Origin: Macrosoma leucophasiata
Lineage: Eukaryota > Arthropoda > Insecta > Lepidoptera > Hedylidae
Direction of reading: 5' to 3'
Assembly (NCBI GenBank): GCA_036365455.1
Contig: JAWQUS010000011.1
Location: forward strand, 3,740,001 to 3,804,000
DNA length: 64,000 nt
The number at the start of each line of letters is the position of its first letter. Position 1 is the first letter of the stretch. Shown in pieces: positions 10,015 to 21,046 of this stretch. The notes beneath the pieces are model-generated. The model was not told the DNA's origin. It saw nothing but the letters and a program-made list of their open reading frames with translations, and made no database searches. The translations under genes and the position numbers were made by a program.

Positions 10015-10290
10015 ACATAACGCCTGTAATCCTCGGAGAGGCAGGCAAATGTGAATACATGCATTCAAGCATACATGCCAACCCACGATTCGCCAGTTAC
10101 GCTTTGGCCCATATAACAGGTGGCGAGCCTGTTGACATCTCCGGGCACATAAGCAAAGTACTGGGAAACTTAAAAAAAATGGAAAAATCCTCATTCCAGA
10201 ACCAGAGATCATAAAGAATTTGACACGGTTATCTCTGATAGCCCCCGACCCGGGAAACGTACTCAGGACCCCAGCGTTGTATTAATAATT
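10015..10290 (-). mobile_element. tRNA-derived SINE with RTE-like tail, diverged
   Basis: On the minus strand the head (GGGGTCCTGAGTACGTTTCCC) has a damaged B-box. The body (CAGAGATAACCG, GGTTCTGGAATGAGGATTTTTCC) and tail (CTGCCTCTCCGAGGATTACAGG) match the copy at 45982. Small indels show age. Confidence 0.65.
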
Positions 10291-10336
10291 TAACTGTTTA
10301 GCTATTGGGTAATTTTCCAATTAATAAAATGTTTAT

Positions 10337-10528
10337 CGTGATAACGTCTTTTAAATCGATGAACGCTGCACGTACTAAAAAGTGTCGCGTTTCACCTGAA
10401 CCGAGCGTACCTACAAGTGCGGAAAATTTTATGCGTTCGGTTTGTGACGCATGTTTTCTTTACGTCTGTATTATGTGTTTCTCTGTGTGTCAAATATTTA
10501 TTTCTTTCTTTCCTGTGACGTTATCACG
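10337..10528. repeat. short inverted pair around an unrecognised frame
   Basis: CGTGATAACGTC at 10337-10348 is an exact inverted match to 10517-10528. A 109-residue open frame (10305-10634) spans the area. It has cysteine- and phenylalanine-rich stretches but no recognisable domain, so I do not call it a gene. A decayed DNA transposon end pair is the simplest reading. Confidence 0.3.
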
Positions 10529-10686
10529 TAAAATAATAAGCCCCACATCTGAGCGTCAAATTATTTCCCTTTTGATTAAAGGCTTGAATTCCGCCAAAAG
10601 CCAAATTTTTCATCAGAGTGACGTGGTATTATGAAGCGAATATTAATACAACGTACGAAGATGTTACATGGAAAATAGATTAGATA

Positions 10687-11197
10687 GAGTTGGAAAAAAA
10701 CAAATTAAACATTTTAAGAGTCATAAACTTCTAAAAATGTTATTTAATGTTTCGTTGTGTAAGTAGCCGATAAATTTTCACATTTCTATTTGGCATGCGA
10801 AAAATACAATATGACAGATATGTGGTCGAGAGGCTTCGAGTGAACGGTATTCACTCGCAGCGAGAACACTTGGCTCTCAGCACTCGGGCGCGTCGAGAGT
10901 CGCATGTAGAGTTCCAGGCATTATACTCGACAGTAGTTGGAAAAAAACAAATTAAACATTTTAAAAGCCATAAACTTCTAAAAATGTTATTTAATATTTC
11001 GTTGTGTAATTTTCCGATAAATTTCCACATTTCTATTTTGCATGCGAAAAATACAATATGACAGTTATGTGGCAACAGTCGATATCCCGAGACCCGAGTG
11101 GCATCGAGTGAACGGTAATCACTCGGAGCGAGAACACTTGGCTCTCAGCACTCGGGCGCGTCGAGAGTCGCATGGAGAGTTCCAGGCACAATACTCG
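10687..11197. repeat. tandem duplication (about 247 bp) with palindromes
   Basis: GTTGGAAAAAAACAAATTAA begins at 10689 and again at 10936, and the similarity runs through both units to GGAGAGTTCCAGGCA. Each unit ends in a GC-rich part with nested inverted repeats. One is CGAGTGAACGGTAATCACTCG (11105-11125 in unit 2); another is GAGAACACTTGGCTCTC. Unit 2 has about 13 extra bases. This could be a pair of satellite monomers or a duplicated transposon fragment; no other copy is in the window. Confidence 0.7.
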
Positions 11198-11490
11198 AAT
11201 AATGAATGTGTGGTTGCTAGAGTTATGAATATGTATAAGTTTACATTTTTGTGAATTCAATTTTTTTAAATAAAATAAAAACTTCTTTTATTGACAAAAT
11301 CTCTTTTGACATTATAGTGGTTGAGACTTCCCAGTAAGTAATCAATGTTTATTACAGTGATTTGAATCAGATTTTAAAATATCAGAGTATTTTATCATTG
11401 CAAGAATTGGCAAAATATGCACATTTGCACATACACGCGTTTTTCTTGTTACGTTTTATTGTCCCATATGAAATCTAAGTATTACTTAAT

Positions 11491-11701
11491 CTATACTAAT
11501 ATTATAAAGCTGAAGAGTTCATTTGTTTGCTTGAACGCGCTAATCTAAGGAACCACTAGTCCCATTTGAAAAAATATTTCAGTGTTACTCGTAGATAACC
11601 CATTTATCGAAGAAGGCTTTAGGCTACATAACATCACGCTAAGATGAATAGGAGAGGGTAGGTAACATGACACCCACGTGAAGCCGGGGCGGGACGCTAG
11701 T
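11491..11701 (+). mobile_element. Helitron-like non-autonomous element
   Basis: It starts CTATACTAATATTATAAAGC and ends GAAGCCGGGGCGGGACGCTAGT. The terminal GC-rich hairpin-prone sequence before CTAG is typical of the abundant non-autonomous Helitrons of Lepidoptera. The interior includes the usual 'GAACGCGCTAATCTAAGGAA' block. No Rep/helicase is present. Confidence 0.65.
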
Positions 11702-11889
11702 ATGTAATAAAGGACGACATTTGAGAACATTTACCAACTCAGTGATACTCAGAAAATTCGTATTCGGATATGGCATCTCAGGCCTTGCAATAATGTTCTA
11801 CCACAAAATTACAGAAATTTGGAATTTAAAGTACTACTATAGACCTCAAACCTTATATTCAGCCAAAAGATTAAAGTAAAAAAAACCGC

Positions 11890-12043
11890 ACTGACATTCC
11901 GGTATTAGTCAAAACTCGATCAAAATAGTCGACAAACGTCAAACAGATACGGTGCGAAAGAGATAACGCTCTACAGACCCGAAATAAGCCGAAGTCTCCC
12001 CTCCTAGGCTCGATGTACAATATTTATTGTAGACCACTGTACT
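11890..12043 (+). mobile_element. MITE-like repeat, family O
   Basis: GGTATTAGTCAAAACTCGAT, GTCGACAAACGTCAAACAG and GGTGCGAAAGAGATAACGC recur inverted at 35838-35935. The end GGCTCGATGTACAATATTTA recurs directly at 36028-36060. It is cut at its right by a Metulj-like SINE. Confidence 0.5.
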
Positions 12044-12261
12044 TGCCGTTAAATGGTAGTGTTCAGCACTATCGTGTTCCGGTCAGGTGGTAATGTACGG
12101 CCGTATAATTTCCGGCACAGAGGCATAACACCATAGGCCTCAGGAGTGGTAACGCATCTGCATTTTGACCTTAGTCTTTGTGTGAGTGTCTATAGGCTGA
12201 AGTCATCACTTAACATCAATGTGAACTGCATGCTTGTTTGCCACTTTCAATATAAAAAAAA
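12044..12261 (+). mobile_element. Metulj-like SINE, 5'-truncated
   Basis: It begins in the middle of the family at ACTTGCCGTTAAATGGTAGT and runs to the end ATATAAAAAAAAG. The 5' truncation fits reverse-transcription-primed insertion. Confidence 0.8.
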
Positions 12262-12655
12262 GCTAAAAACATTCAACCTTTAAGGCTCATCATAAAAAAG
12301 AACCATTAACACACTTTCGACTAACAAATAAGCATTCGCCTTAATTATAAGATTAAATCCGCAATAGAAGGCTGTGCCCTGTTACATAAGATAAGAGCTT
12401 GTCATAAACAGAGTTGCTGGCTCAACAATAAATTTGTGGTAATTGCGAGAGCTAACGACCTTTCGGGCTAGCAAAAATTCTTTATGGGCCCTCCGTGATT
12501 CGAGTTCTCTGAAACTAATCAATTAACTAATTTCATTCAGAGGAGTGAAAGCTGTGAGTGAATGAACGAATTTTAGAATTTACTGACAGTCAAAATTATA
12601 TTCAAGACAGCTAAGAAGCTAGAAACCAACTTGGACTTAGAAATATGTGTAACGG
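12262..12655. other. no gene recognised
   Basis: AT-rich with a moderately GC-rich patch near 12420-12500. Nothing recurs elsewhere in the window. Confidence 0.35.
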
Positions 12656-12660
12656 AAATG

Positions 12661-12797
12661 ACGGCTTAACGTGCCAGGCACGAACGCGCATTTTTAATTT
12701 GCTACTAGCGGTCACCCATCACACACCCGACCGCGCCCTTAACGCTTAACCAAGTAGATCGCTTATGATCTACACCAGCCGCGGGGCCATGCGCGCT
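12661..12797 (-). mobile_element. 5S rRNA-derived SINE, 5' half only
   Basis: On the minus strand it holds the head (GCGGCTGGTGTAGATCATAAG) and the 5S-like block (GTTAAGCGTTAAGGGCGCGG, GATGGGTGACCGCTAGTAGC). The body and (ATT)n tail are missing, so the 3' part was deleted after insertion. Confidence 0.7.
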
Positions 12798-13021
12798 TCT
12801 TGACCATGTCTTACTACGATACAATTTAGACCGTGTCAAAATTTTGCGTTGCATGCGTATGCAAAAACGAGACAAAACTAATACCGATTTACCGATTCAG
12901 TTAAGATCATCGACGACGCAACGCAGTAGTTCTATCGTCGATGGTTAATATTGACAGTAAAAGGTCGCAATTTCATCATCCTCTCATTGTACCTGTCAAA
13001 CCACCACTTCTGATTCTTTTT

Positions 13022-13557
13022 TTAGAGTTCCGTACCTTAAAAGGAAAAAAGGAACCCTTATAGGATCACTCGTACGTCTGTCTGTCTGTGTGTCTGTCTG
13101 TCTGTCCGTCCATCACAGCCAATTTGCTCCAAAACTACTCGACCGATTGAGTTGAAATTTGATGAATATATGTAAATTGGTGACCCAAAGATGAACACGT
13201 CAAGTAAAATAATAAATTTTAAACAGGGGGCCACATTCGGGGGGTAAAAAAAAAATTAAAAAAAAAATTCGTCAAATGAAAGAAGTTGTTATCAGCATTT
13301 CAGATATATTTTTTTATAATTTTTGCATAAACAAATTTGAAGTTATTTAAGAAAAACGACGAAAATTGACCACTCCCCCCGCCCTATCTCCGAAACTACT
13401 GAACTTAAAATTTTGAAAATAATTTGGAAAATAGTTCTTTGCCTATAGATTACTAGAAAACCTATAAGAAGTTTTTCATTAGATTTCTTACTCGGTAAAT
13501 GCACTAAATACGGAACCCTACATTGCGCGTGGCCCGACACGCACTTGACCGGTTTTT
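13022..13557. mobile_element. 'GGCCGGTTTT' repeat (family J), copy 1
   Basis: It begins AGTTCCGTACCTTAAAAGG with a (TCTG)n/(TCCG)n tract and the block ACTACTCGACCGATTGAG. It ends CGGAACCCTACATTGCGCGTG, CCCGACACGCACTTGACCGG and a T run. It is a common unclassified lepidopteran repeat in my experience. An 80-residue frame inside is not coding. Confidence 0.65.
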
Positions 13558-13989
13558 TTATTTTAAGACGTATAAGCACTGTCATTCACATGCTACTTAT
13601 TAAAATATCTACGTATTTTTTTACTTTTTAACTGGTTAATAGTTCTAATGGAAGAGATCGAGATAAACACCGTTGCTATGTTATTTATATCTTGGTTGTC
13701 TGTACAGTGTTTCGGTTAAAAGATCATTATTTAAACAGATAGCACATTTCACTTTCGATTAACAATCTCACTGCAAACGTAAATGGGTCGTAGTAATAAT
13801 GCCTACTATGAACAGAATATCCGTCGAATTGAATCAGAACGAATAATTGAGATTAGTTACCCTGCATCGAAAAAAAATATTTACTCTCCAGAAAAAAAAA
13901 AGAAGTATTTTAGAATAGAATAGAATAATACTTTATTCGCAACAACAACTTAGAGCTAAAAGCAAAGAGCATTTTATACATTACAAATT

Positions 13990-14090
13990 GTTGTTACAAA
14001 ATTTTAAATACCCGGCAATTTTCTTTAGGTTCTCTAGATAATATTCCAAAGCTGTCACACTATTTTCCCTTTCATTTCTTGCCTGTTCAT
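13990..14090. mobile_element. foldback MITE family K fragment
   Basis: TTTTAAATACCCGGCAATTTTC and TTTAGGTTCTCTAGATAATA, then TTCCAAAGCTGTCACACTAT match the right half of the copy at 27118-27466 and of 31815-32120. Only one arm is kept. Confidence 0.5.
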
Positions 14091-14437
14091 GATTCATTGA
14101 AACTAAAAATATTCAATGTATTGGATTTTCGACCTAAAAATGATTACCATCATCGTCATGCAAGCTCACCAGCGTCAGCTTGACCCGAGGCCATCTCTTT
14201 GTGGCTCGCCTTTTGTTTTTCACAACGGCCCACACGTGAGAAAATGTTAATAGGTCAACAGCATAGATTAGGTCAGCTACTTATACGATATAGGTAAGTG
14301 CGAACCGTGTTGTGAGAGACACATTTTTCTCGTAGCTCGATGACATAACCACTGACGAGTGCATCTGCTGAAATTATCTATGTATCAACCATTTATCTCT
14401 AGAGATATTTAGAGGTCTCTTGGGAGAGAAAACTTTT

Positions 14438-14730
14438 ACTGGTGGTAGAGCTCCAGTGACGGAGCACACGGGCGTAGGCCGCGCCGTACCACCACATTAC
14501 CTAATATACTTCCCGCTAAATGGTAGTGTTCAGCACTACCTCAGCTTCTCGTGTTCCGGTCAGGTGGTAATGTACGGCCCTGTAATTTCCGGCACAGAGG
14601 CATAACACCTTAGGCCTCAGGAGTGGTAACGCATCTGCATTTTGACCTTGGTCTTTGTGTGGGTGTCTATAGGCTGCAGTCATCACTTAATATCAATGCG
14701 ATGCATGCCACTTCCATTACATAAAAAAAA
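14438..14730 (+). mobile_element. Metulj-like SINE, full length
   Basis: Starts ACTGGTGGTAGAGCTCCAGT and ends CATTACATAAAAAAAA. Differences from the other copies include an extra CCGCGCCGTACC-type insertion near the 5' end and a short duplication CTCAGCTTCTC before CGTGTTCCGG. Confidence 0.85.
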
Positions 14731-14944
14731 GGAGAGGAGGACTCTTGATCTAACAAAAAATAGTACTTTAAATCTACATAAAATCCAACCAATTTACCCC
14801 AACAATAACGAAAACTAGGAGATTTTTCGTGACAAAAAATTGCATACCCACTTTAGGTGTAAGTTAGATATAGGTACCTTAAAAAAATATTTTTCTAGAT
14901 TTTATTGCACGACTTTCTTCCGTATAGATAATATGTATTAACTA

Positions 14945-15028
14945 AGGGTGTCATAGCAAAGCTGCAGACAGACGGACGGACGGATATAGCGAAACTATAA
15001 TGGTGCCTTGTAAGCTACGGAACCATAA
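14945..15028. mobile_element. family J repeat, end fragment
   Basis: GCAAAGCTGCAGACAGACGG, ACGGACGGATATAGCGAAAC and GCTACGGAACC are the inverted left end of the J repeat seen at 20334. Confidence 0.5.
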
Positions 15029-15041
15029 ATACAATCATTAT

Positions 15042-15229
15042 TCAGGCACATTTGAGGCACTAAAGTGATGAAAAGACCTGATAACTGGGTCAGTGTTACC
15101 ACGAGATCATTCGAGATCGACTGACATCGATGTAGCGTACATCCATACCGCTTGTTTTGTTTGACACTAGACGCGAGGGTCGCCGTCAAAGGAAACCCGA
15201 ATAAATAGACCCTTTTAAAAGGTTTATAA
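15042..15229 (+). repeat. dispersed repeat L, copy 1
   Basis: TTCAGGCACATTTGAGGCAC to TTTTAAAAGGTTTATAACC. Over 90 percent identical by eye to 15656-15841. It contains CGAGATCATTCGAGATCGAC and a GC-rich end GACGCGAGGGTCGCCGTCAA. No inverted termini or poly-A, so the class is unknown. Confidence 0.7.
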
Positions 15230-15655
15230 CCTTGCTGTGACAATAACTTTTAAAATATTAAGAAAGCCTTTAAAATCCCGTCTGGTGTACTTCTAGTGAA
15301 AAAATTGTAAGGAGGAGGCAGTTACGACGTGGTTTTTCTTATGAATTTCGACTTGTTGTGTAATCTCTTCCTCTCTTAAGACTCGTCACTGTTATCAATC
15401 CAAAGATTATCGTTCATGTACTCAGACTGCAGGAAACATATGTTTTGTATTTCTTAGCATGATCAGAAACAGTTAACCTAGAAATAACATAGCCTTCTAC
15501 CACCTTTACAAAAAATGGTAGCGGTGTATTCTTACCAGTAGGTAGATTCAACTGTGTCCTCAATCTACGAGACAAATATCACTTTTTATCAAATACAACC
15601 CGTTTATAACTTATCCAAGTATATCGGATAAGACGACATAATCTATTCTACACTT

Positions 15656-15841
15656 TTCAGGCACATTTGAGGCACTCAAGTGATGAAAAGACCTGAAAAC
15701 TGGGTCAGTGTTACCACGAGATCATTCGAGATCGACTGACATCGATGTAGCGTACATCCATACCGCTTGTTTTGTCTGACACTCGACGCGAGGGTCGCCG
15801 TCAAAGGAAGCGCGAATATTTAGGCCCTTTAAAAAGGTTCT
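15656..15841 (+). repeat. dispersed repeat L, copy 2
   Basis: Second copy, same orientation, 614 bp downstream of the first. The similarity starts and stops abruptly at the same points in both, which supports a discrete element and not a segmental duplication. Confidence 0.7.
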
Positions 15842-16116
15842 AGCCAGCAATATTGGCAAGCATTCATAGCTTTGATGTTTAAGGATAATAACAAGAACTT
15901 TTATAACAAATACGAGTAATATACTAACCCATTACAATGTTATCTCACTATCCTGATAGGGATAAAGTGCTATATTTGTCTAAAGCTAATGGGTATGATG
16001 GGTATTGACCCCATCTTCAGATAGTGCACGGACTATTTATATCCAATACAATTTCAACTGAATTGACAATATAATTTATACCAAACTTTTATAATACCTA
16101 CAGAAAACCATGTTTT

Positions 16117-16295
16117 GTACGGCCCTATAATTTCCGGCACAGAGGCATATCACTCAGGCCTCAGGAGTGGTAACGCATCTGCATTTCTGCATTTTGACCT
16201 CGGTCTTTGTGTGGGTGTCTGTAGGCTGCAGTCATCACTTAACATCAATGTGAACATGAACATACTTGTTTGTTACATCCATAACATAAAAAAAA
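16117..16295 (+). mobile_element. Metulj-like SINE, 5'-truncated
   Basis: Begins GTACGGCCCTATAATTTCCG and ends CCATAACATAAAAAAAATG. Contains a small internal duplication 'GCATTTCTGCATTTTGACC'. Confidence 0.8.
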
Positions 16296-16678
16296 TGTTT
16301 ATTTCTAATAAATAATTTAAAGAGACGCCAGACGCCAGATGTACTTCTATTATTTTTTAAACCTTTATTACAGACTCTTGATTTTCCTAAAGAGATGAAG
16401 AAGAAAATGTATTCGTATTTGAAATTTCGATTCGTGACTACGATGAGACAAAGGTTAGGAAAAACCGAAGGCATTATTACAAAAACGTGTCTGATAACGA
16501 AACTCCCAAATTGTTCTCAGCAAAAAACGCGAACAAAACGCTCCGTCCGCAAGATAAACTCCAGAGGCAACAATAGAAGGAAAGCATTTTACAAATAGAA
16601 CATGTATATCCGAAAAAATGTTTTAATAATCGGGAGTAGGAATAAATTTTCGTGAATCCTTCGTGGTTCCAATATTTC

Positions 16679-16745
16679 CAAAATTATGTAAATACACTTT
16701 ATTTCAATTACAACAACTGAAATAAAATGTATTTACATAATTTTG
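16679..16745. repeat. 28-bp near-perfect hairpin
   Basis: Bases 16679-16706 and 16718-16745 are inverted copies (27 of 28) around an 11-base loop ATTACAACAAC. The stem is AT-rich (AAAATTATGTAAATACACTT). The match weakens beyond both ends. It may be a small foldback element. Confidence 0.6.
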
Positions 16746-16954
16746 AAAATACTTACGTTTCTTGCTTAATGAAGTGCTATAAAATATGCCTTAATATGAG
16801 TTTGTATATTATAAAATTTTAGAGTTATTTGAAAGGGATACACCATCTGTTCATGACATCATGAAAAAATCGAGAGAAACCCTAAAAAAAAATAGGTTTT
16901 CTGTGATGTTTTCTTAATTTATGTATGGATTTGCATGTAATAGCATCATTCCAC

Positions 16955-17010
16955 GCTGATAGTAGTAGCCTGCTATCACTACTGCTACACTACCAGTACT
17001 GATGCAGTTA
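16955..17010 (-). mobile_element. tRNA-SINE head fragment, low certainty
   Basis: GCTGATAGTAGTAGCCTGCT, then ACTACTGCTACACTACCAGT and GATGCAGTTA mimic the minus-strand head of the tRNA-derived SINE (GTAGCAGGCTACTACTA). The B-box is not preserved. Confidence 0.35.
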
Positions 17011-17099
17011 TTCTGTAGATCTCTAAAATAGCTGCAGTATTTTGTTAATCCACGAGAACTGTTGTTTGCCACTTTCTTGCATATTTTTTTTTTCAATTA

Positions 17100-17856
17100 A
17101 AGTTATAATTATAAGTTATATATTAAATCAATTGTCAATGAGCTAATGTTGTTTAACTATTTTTTTAAATGAAGAATGTAATTCATGTGAACGTATACAG
17201 CGTCATGGTCTTTGACCAAGCTCTTTAAATGGAGATTAAAAAAAAAAAAAAAGTAAAAATTCCGTTTATTTTTTAAAAGTTGGTCAAGCAAATGATGATA
17301 GATTTTATAGGTACGTGCTAATAACTTGGCCTACCTACATTATCTAAATCCAGTCATCTCAAAAGGCATCTCAAAAGGACTTTAAACAAGAAACCTGAAC
17401 TCTGGAAAATAAACCCATTGTCACTAAAAGTCTTTTCCTTAAATAAATCTCTGTTGACTCCAGTAAATTGAAACTGGCCCGGAGTGTGAACGATGCCAAT
17501 ATTTGGAGTCAATGTTGAATCAGACATAGATTCTATTTGTGAGATTACTTGATAATCTGCGAATGTGCTATCGATCTTTAATGGATTCATCATCATTGCT
17601 TCTCTTGATTAATGTTCAAGAGAATCTATTCCATCTAGTGAAGTGTACAATTTGCATTTTAGATAAAAAGAATCTGTGCCGATTCACAGAATTAAAATAT
17701 AAATAAATATTTTAGTTCAGTTTTTAATTTTTTAAATAAAGAACCAATGTGTATATGGAGCGCCAGATATTAAAAATTATAAATTGTACTTAAATTTTAT
17801 TACATCCGTTGCAATACGACTAGTAGGTGTTTTTTATTTAATATCTTTATAAAATT
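17100..17856. other. AT-rich stretch, nothing recognised
   Basis: No gene or recurring repeat was recognised apart from a short GGAGCGCCAGATATT near 17758 that matches a piece of the RTE 3' region. Confidence 0.35.
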
Positions 17857-18113
17857 ACTAGTGGATTGGGCAAACTTCGTATTGTCTCAGAATGAAATAA
17901 TGTATCAAAGGTTTTATAGATACGGACTGTGTACTACTAAAATTGTGGTTTTTACTGTTTCCCTTCAATATCTTCACATTTTCTTACCTTTTAAACCTTC
18001 CCTGGACTTCCAAAAATCATTCGAAGCCAAAATTAGCCAAATCGGTAAAGCCGTTCTCGAGTTTTAGCGAGACTAACGAACAGCCATTGATTTTTCTAGA
18101 TATATAGAGATTT
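17857..18113 (-). mobile_element. Helitron-like element (subfamily H)
   Basis: From ACTAGTGGATTGGGCAAACT to GATATATAGAG. The plus-strand order 'CTAG ... GCAAACTTCGTATTG ... GCCGTTCTCGAGTTTTAGCG ... TATATAGA' is shared with 33318-33583, and its left part with 19336-19709. In the sense orientation (minus) it starts near TCTATATATC and ends at CTAGT, as in non-autonomous Helitrons. Confidence 0.6.
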
Positions 18114-19215
18114 AAAAAAACTGAACTTTCTTGATGATAAAAAAACGTAACAAAATGTATTTTCAACCCTCACGGACGCACTTACGGTTAAATTTTTCTT
18201 AATAGTATTTTCAACTTGAGTTGCGTAGTTATTATCCGTGTAGTAGTCAACATACAAACCGGCGACGTGCTTTCCCGTTTTTACCAAAATGCCATTTTTA
18301 TTGTCTATGTTTGCAGTTCTGTGGCTAAACCATGAGATAATTTGTCTTTGTCTTTTATGATTGAAATATATTGTTTTTCATTTAAATTTCATGTAAAATC
18401 TATTCACCAGTGTGATTAGTATTTTCATTAAATTTCTAATCGTCCAGTCCACCCAGTATATCATCATGTTACTCATATCTTTTTATTATTTTTTCTTTAT
18501 GTATATTTTATTTATTATTCTATTGTTCTATTCCTTTATCTATTTTATATAAATGATAATAGATGTCCACTTATCGTATATCCCTAATTATTACAATATT
18601 GAAATCCTCGAATACCGATTGTTTACGCCCGCAGCACCCGGTATTCCCGAATACCGTAAAATTAATACAAAACGCTAATGGATTTCATTGTGCACACTGT
18701 TTCAATTGATTACTACGTATTAACACAACGCTCGATGAAAGATTTAAAAGTAAATACACTGATTAGTTTGTGAGAATGGTTTATACGGATCCTATTATAA
18801 AAACGCTACAAAATACCTTGTAATTGAGACGTATGTAGGTACCACCGTTTCAAATGTATTACTACCGCCCTTACCGTTGACTGACTGGATGAGGTGGCTT
18901 AGACAGAGAAAAGTATTTTTTCTTTATTCGATAAATACAGAGCAATTTAAACTGCATTTATCCCAGTAGGTGCCTTAGGGCAGGTTTCAAAACGCTGGAT
19001 GCAGGTTGGCTAGCCAATTAACCTATTTCCAACAATCCACGTTGAATGAATGTGACTCATAAACTCATGACGGAAAAAGGAGTTTGGTAAAATTTGGTTT
19101 TTATAATTAAACTGAAATGCTGAATTTCAGTTATAGGAGAATTATTTGTTCTAATTTCCATCTTAACACCAACAGTAAATTCAATCCACGTGCCGATAAT
19201 TTTATTAAGTGGTAT
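18114..19215. other. AT-rich stretch, nothing recognised
   Basis: No gene or shared repeat. This is one of the longer apparently unique intervals. Confidence 0.4.
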
Positions 19216-19290
19216 ACTGGCCAGGTTATAAATTACGGCTCCGTAATATCTGGCACAGAGACATTACAGTTTAGGCCTTCCTTAGGAATG
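19216..19290 (+). mobile_element. Metulj-like SINE fragment
   Basis: GGTTATAAATTACGGCTCCG, TAATATCTGGCACAGAGACA and TTTAGGCCTTCCTTAGGAATG match the centre of the SINE. Both ends are missing. Confidence 0.45.
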
Positions 19291-19335
19291 AAAACTTCAT
19301 TGAAATGTCTAGTTTTTATGCAGATTTTATTGACT

Positions 19336-19709
19336 ACTAGCTGACCCGGCAAACTTCGTATTGCCTCACAATAAAATAATGTGTCAAAGGTTTGATAGAT
19401 ACGGACTATTTGTAGAGGAAAATGAAGTTAAATGTAGAGATTCCCGTGGGAATGGGTGATTTTCCCGCAGTAAAAAGTAGCCTAAATGTTGGCCAGCCTT
19501 AGTGTCTATACACCACAATAAATTTCATTCGAATCCGTCCAGTATCTTCGGAGATTAGCCTGGACAAAGGGACAAACAGACAGACAAAAAAATTTAAAAT
19601 CATAGAAAAGTGTTCTAATACTATTTTAACATTGCCCCCAATTGGTTTTTTGTAAATATATACAATGTACAGACACGCGGATTTTACTGTTTTATTATAT
19701 GTATAGATA
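19336..19709 (-). mobile_element. Helitron-like element (subfamily H, longer variant)
   Basis: Starts ACTAGCTGACCCGGCAAACT and ends near TATATGTATAGATA. The middle holds TTCGAATCCGTCCAGTATCT and a (CAGA)n tract, both usual in these elements. It is about 100 bp longer inside than the copies at 17857 and 33318. Confidence 0.6.
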
Positions 19710-19759
19710 GCATGCACTTACCCACTGAAAAAAAAAACACTAAAATACTATTCTTTTAA

Positions 19760-20052
19760 TTTTTTTTTTATGTAATGGAAGTGACAAATAAGCATGCAGT
19801 TCACATTGATGTTAAGTGATGACTGCAGCCTATAGACACCCACACAAAGACCAAGGTCAAAATGCAGATGCGTTACCACTCCTGAGGCCTAAGGTGTTAT
19901 GCCTCTGTACCGGAAATTACAGGGCCATACATTACCACCTGATCGGAACACGATAGTGCTGAACACAGAACACTACCATTTAGCGGCAAGTACATTAGGT
20001 AATGCGGTGGTGCCTACACCCACGAGCTCCGTCACTAGAGCTCTACCACCAG
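19760..20052 (-). mobile_element. Metulj-like SINE, full length
   Basis: Poly-T start on the plus strand and GAGCTCTACCACCAG end. It carries a 6-bp tandem error ('GAACACAGAACACTACC'). Confidence 0.85.
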
Positions 20053-20487
20053 AAAAAAAAATAAAGTTAAATATTGAAAATAATAGGTTGATTTCTTAGT
20101 AAATGTATTTTAGGATTGGGGTATTTATTATACAATAAATATTGTTCTATGCCCCAATCCAATCCTATCGCGAAATACTGAGGTAAGCTGAGCCCGTTCT
20201 ACCTGTATGCAATGCAGTCCATTGCACTTGCCACCATTGTAAACTGTATGCCTACTGACCACTACTATAACATAATTTAACTTCTATAAAAGTAAGACAA
20301 CACGTACTTCCTTTACTTACTCCCTTTTTTATGTTTCCGTAGTAAACAAGGAACCCTTATAGTTTCGCCATGTCCGTCCCTCTGTCTGTCTGTCCGTCCG
20401 CGGCTTAGCGCAAAAACTATTGATATCAGTAACTTGAAATTTAGCACAAGTATACGCCTTAATCACGCCGACAAAGTGATAGAAGAT

Positions 20488-20740
20488 GGTTGCCTAACTA
20501 GCATAGTTGGTAATAGATGGCGCTGCTGCTACCATAAAGCAATGCAATAGATGTGAAGGAAAGATTTGACAAATCGGGCAGGGCTTCAGTAGCTCAATTG
20601 GAAGAGCGGCTGGACTAGATTCCCAGTATGTCGCGAGTTCGAGCCTCGTCTGAAGTCAAATTTTTCTTTCCATTTTTCTTTAAAAATAAAATATATTTCA
20701 CAAGCATGTGTTAATGCGAAATAATATAAAACAATTATTA
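20488..20740 (+). mobile_element. tRNA-derived SINE family D, dimer copy 1
   Basis: The tRNA-like part is GCTTCAGTAGCTCAATTGG to CTGAAGTC. It folds with a 7-bp acceptor stem, a GCTC/GAGC D-stem and a T-arm around GAGTTCGAGCC. The anticodon loop would have 9 bases, so it is not a normal tRNA. It is preceded by TAACTAGCATAGTTGGTAATA and followed by the family D tail AAATTTTTCTTTCC and GTGTTAATGCGAAA. First unit of a 307-bp tandem pair. Confidence 0.75.
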
Positions 20741-20794
20741 AGGGTGAAAGCGACTTCTTTACGATATTCAATAAACTGAAAAGTCTATTATATC

Positions 20795-21046
20795 GGTTGC
20801 CTAACTAGCATAGTTGGTAATAGATGGCGCTGCTGCTACCATAAAGCAATGCAATAGATGTGAAGGAAAGATTTGACAAATCGGGCAGGGCTTCAGTAGC
20901 TCAATTGGAAGAGCGGCTGGACTAGATTCCCAGTAGGTCGCGAGTTCGAGCCTCGCCTGAAGTCAAATTTTTCTTTCCATTTTTCTTTAAAAATAAAATA
21001 TATTTCACAAGCATGTGTTAATGCGAAATAATATAAAACAATTATT
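20795..21046 (+). mobile_element. tRNA-derived SINE family D, dimer copy 2
   Basis: Nearly identical to the first unit. It differs in the tRNA-like part by CAGTAGGTCGC for CAGTATGTCGC and by GCCTCGCCTGAAG for GCCTCGTCTGAAG, which gives a fully paired T-stem. A 54-bp spacer separates the units. The 12-bp direct repeat AAAGTGATAGAA lies at 20473-20484 and again at 21047-21058, flanking the pair as a whole. Confidence 0.75.

Noticed and set aside
10305..10634. 109-residue plus-strand frame
   Set aside because: No recognisable motif, an inverted 12-bp pair spans it, and base composition equals the AT-rich background.
13075..13115. (TCTG)n/(TCCG)n tract as a CRISPR-like or tandem array
   Set aside because: It is the internal microsatellite of the J repeat, present at each J copy and in related Helitron-like elements.
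20575..20650. tRNA gene
   Set aside because: A near-complete cloverleaf, but the anticodon loop would have 9 bases, a near-identical copy follows 307 bp later, and both continue into a SINE body.
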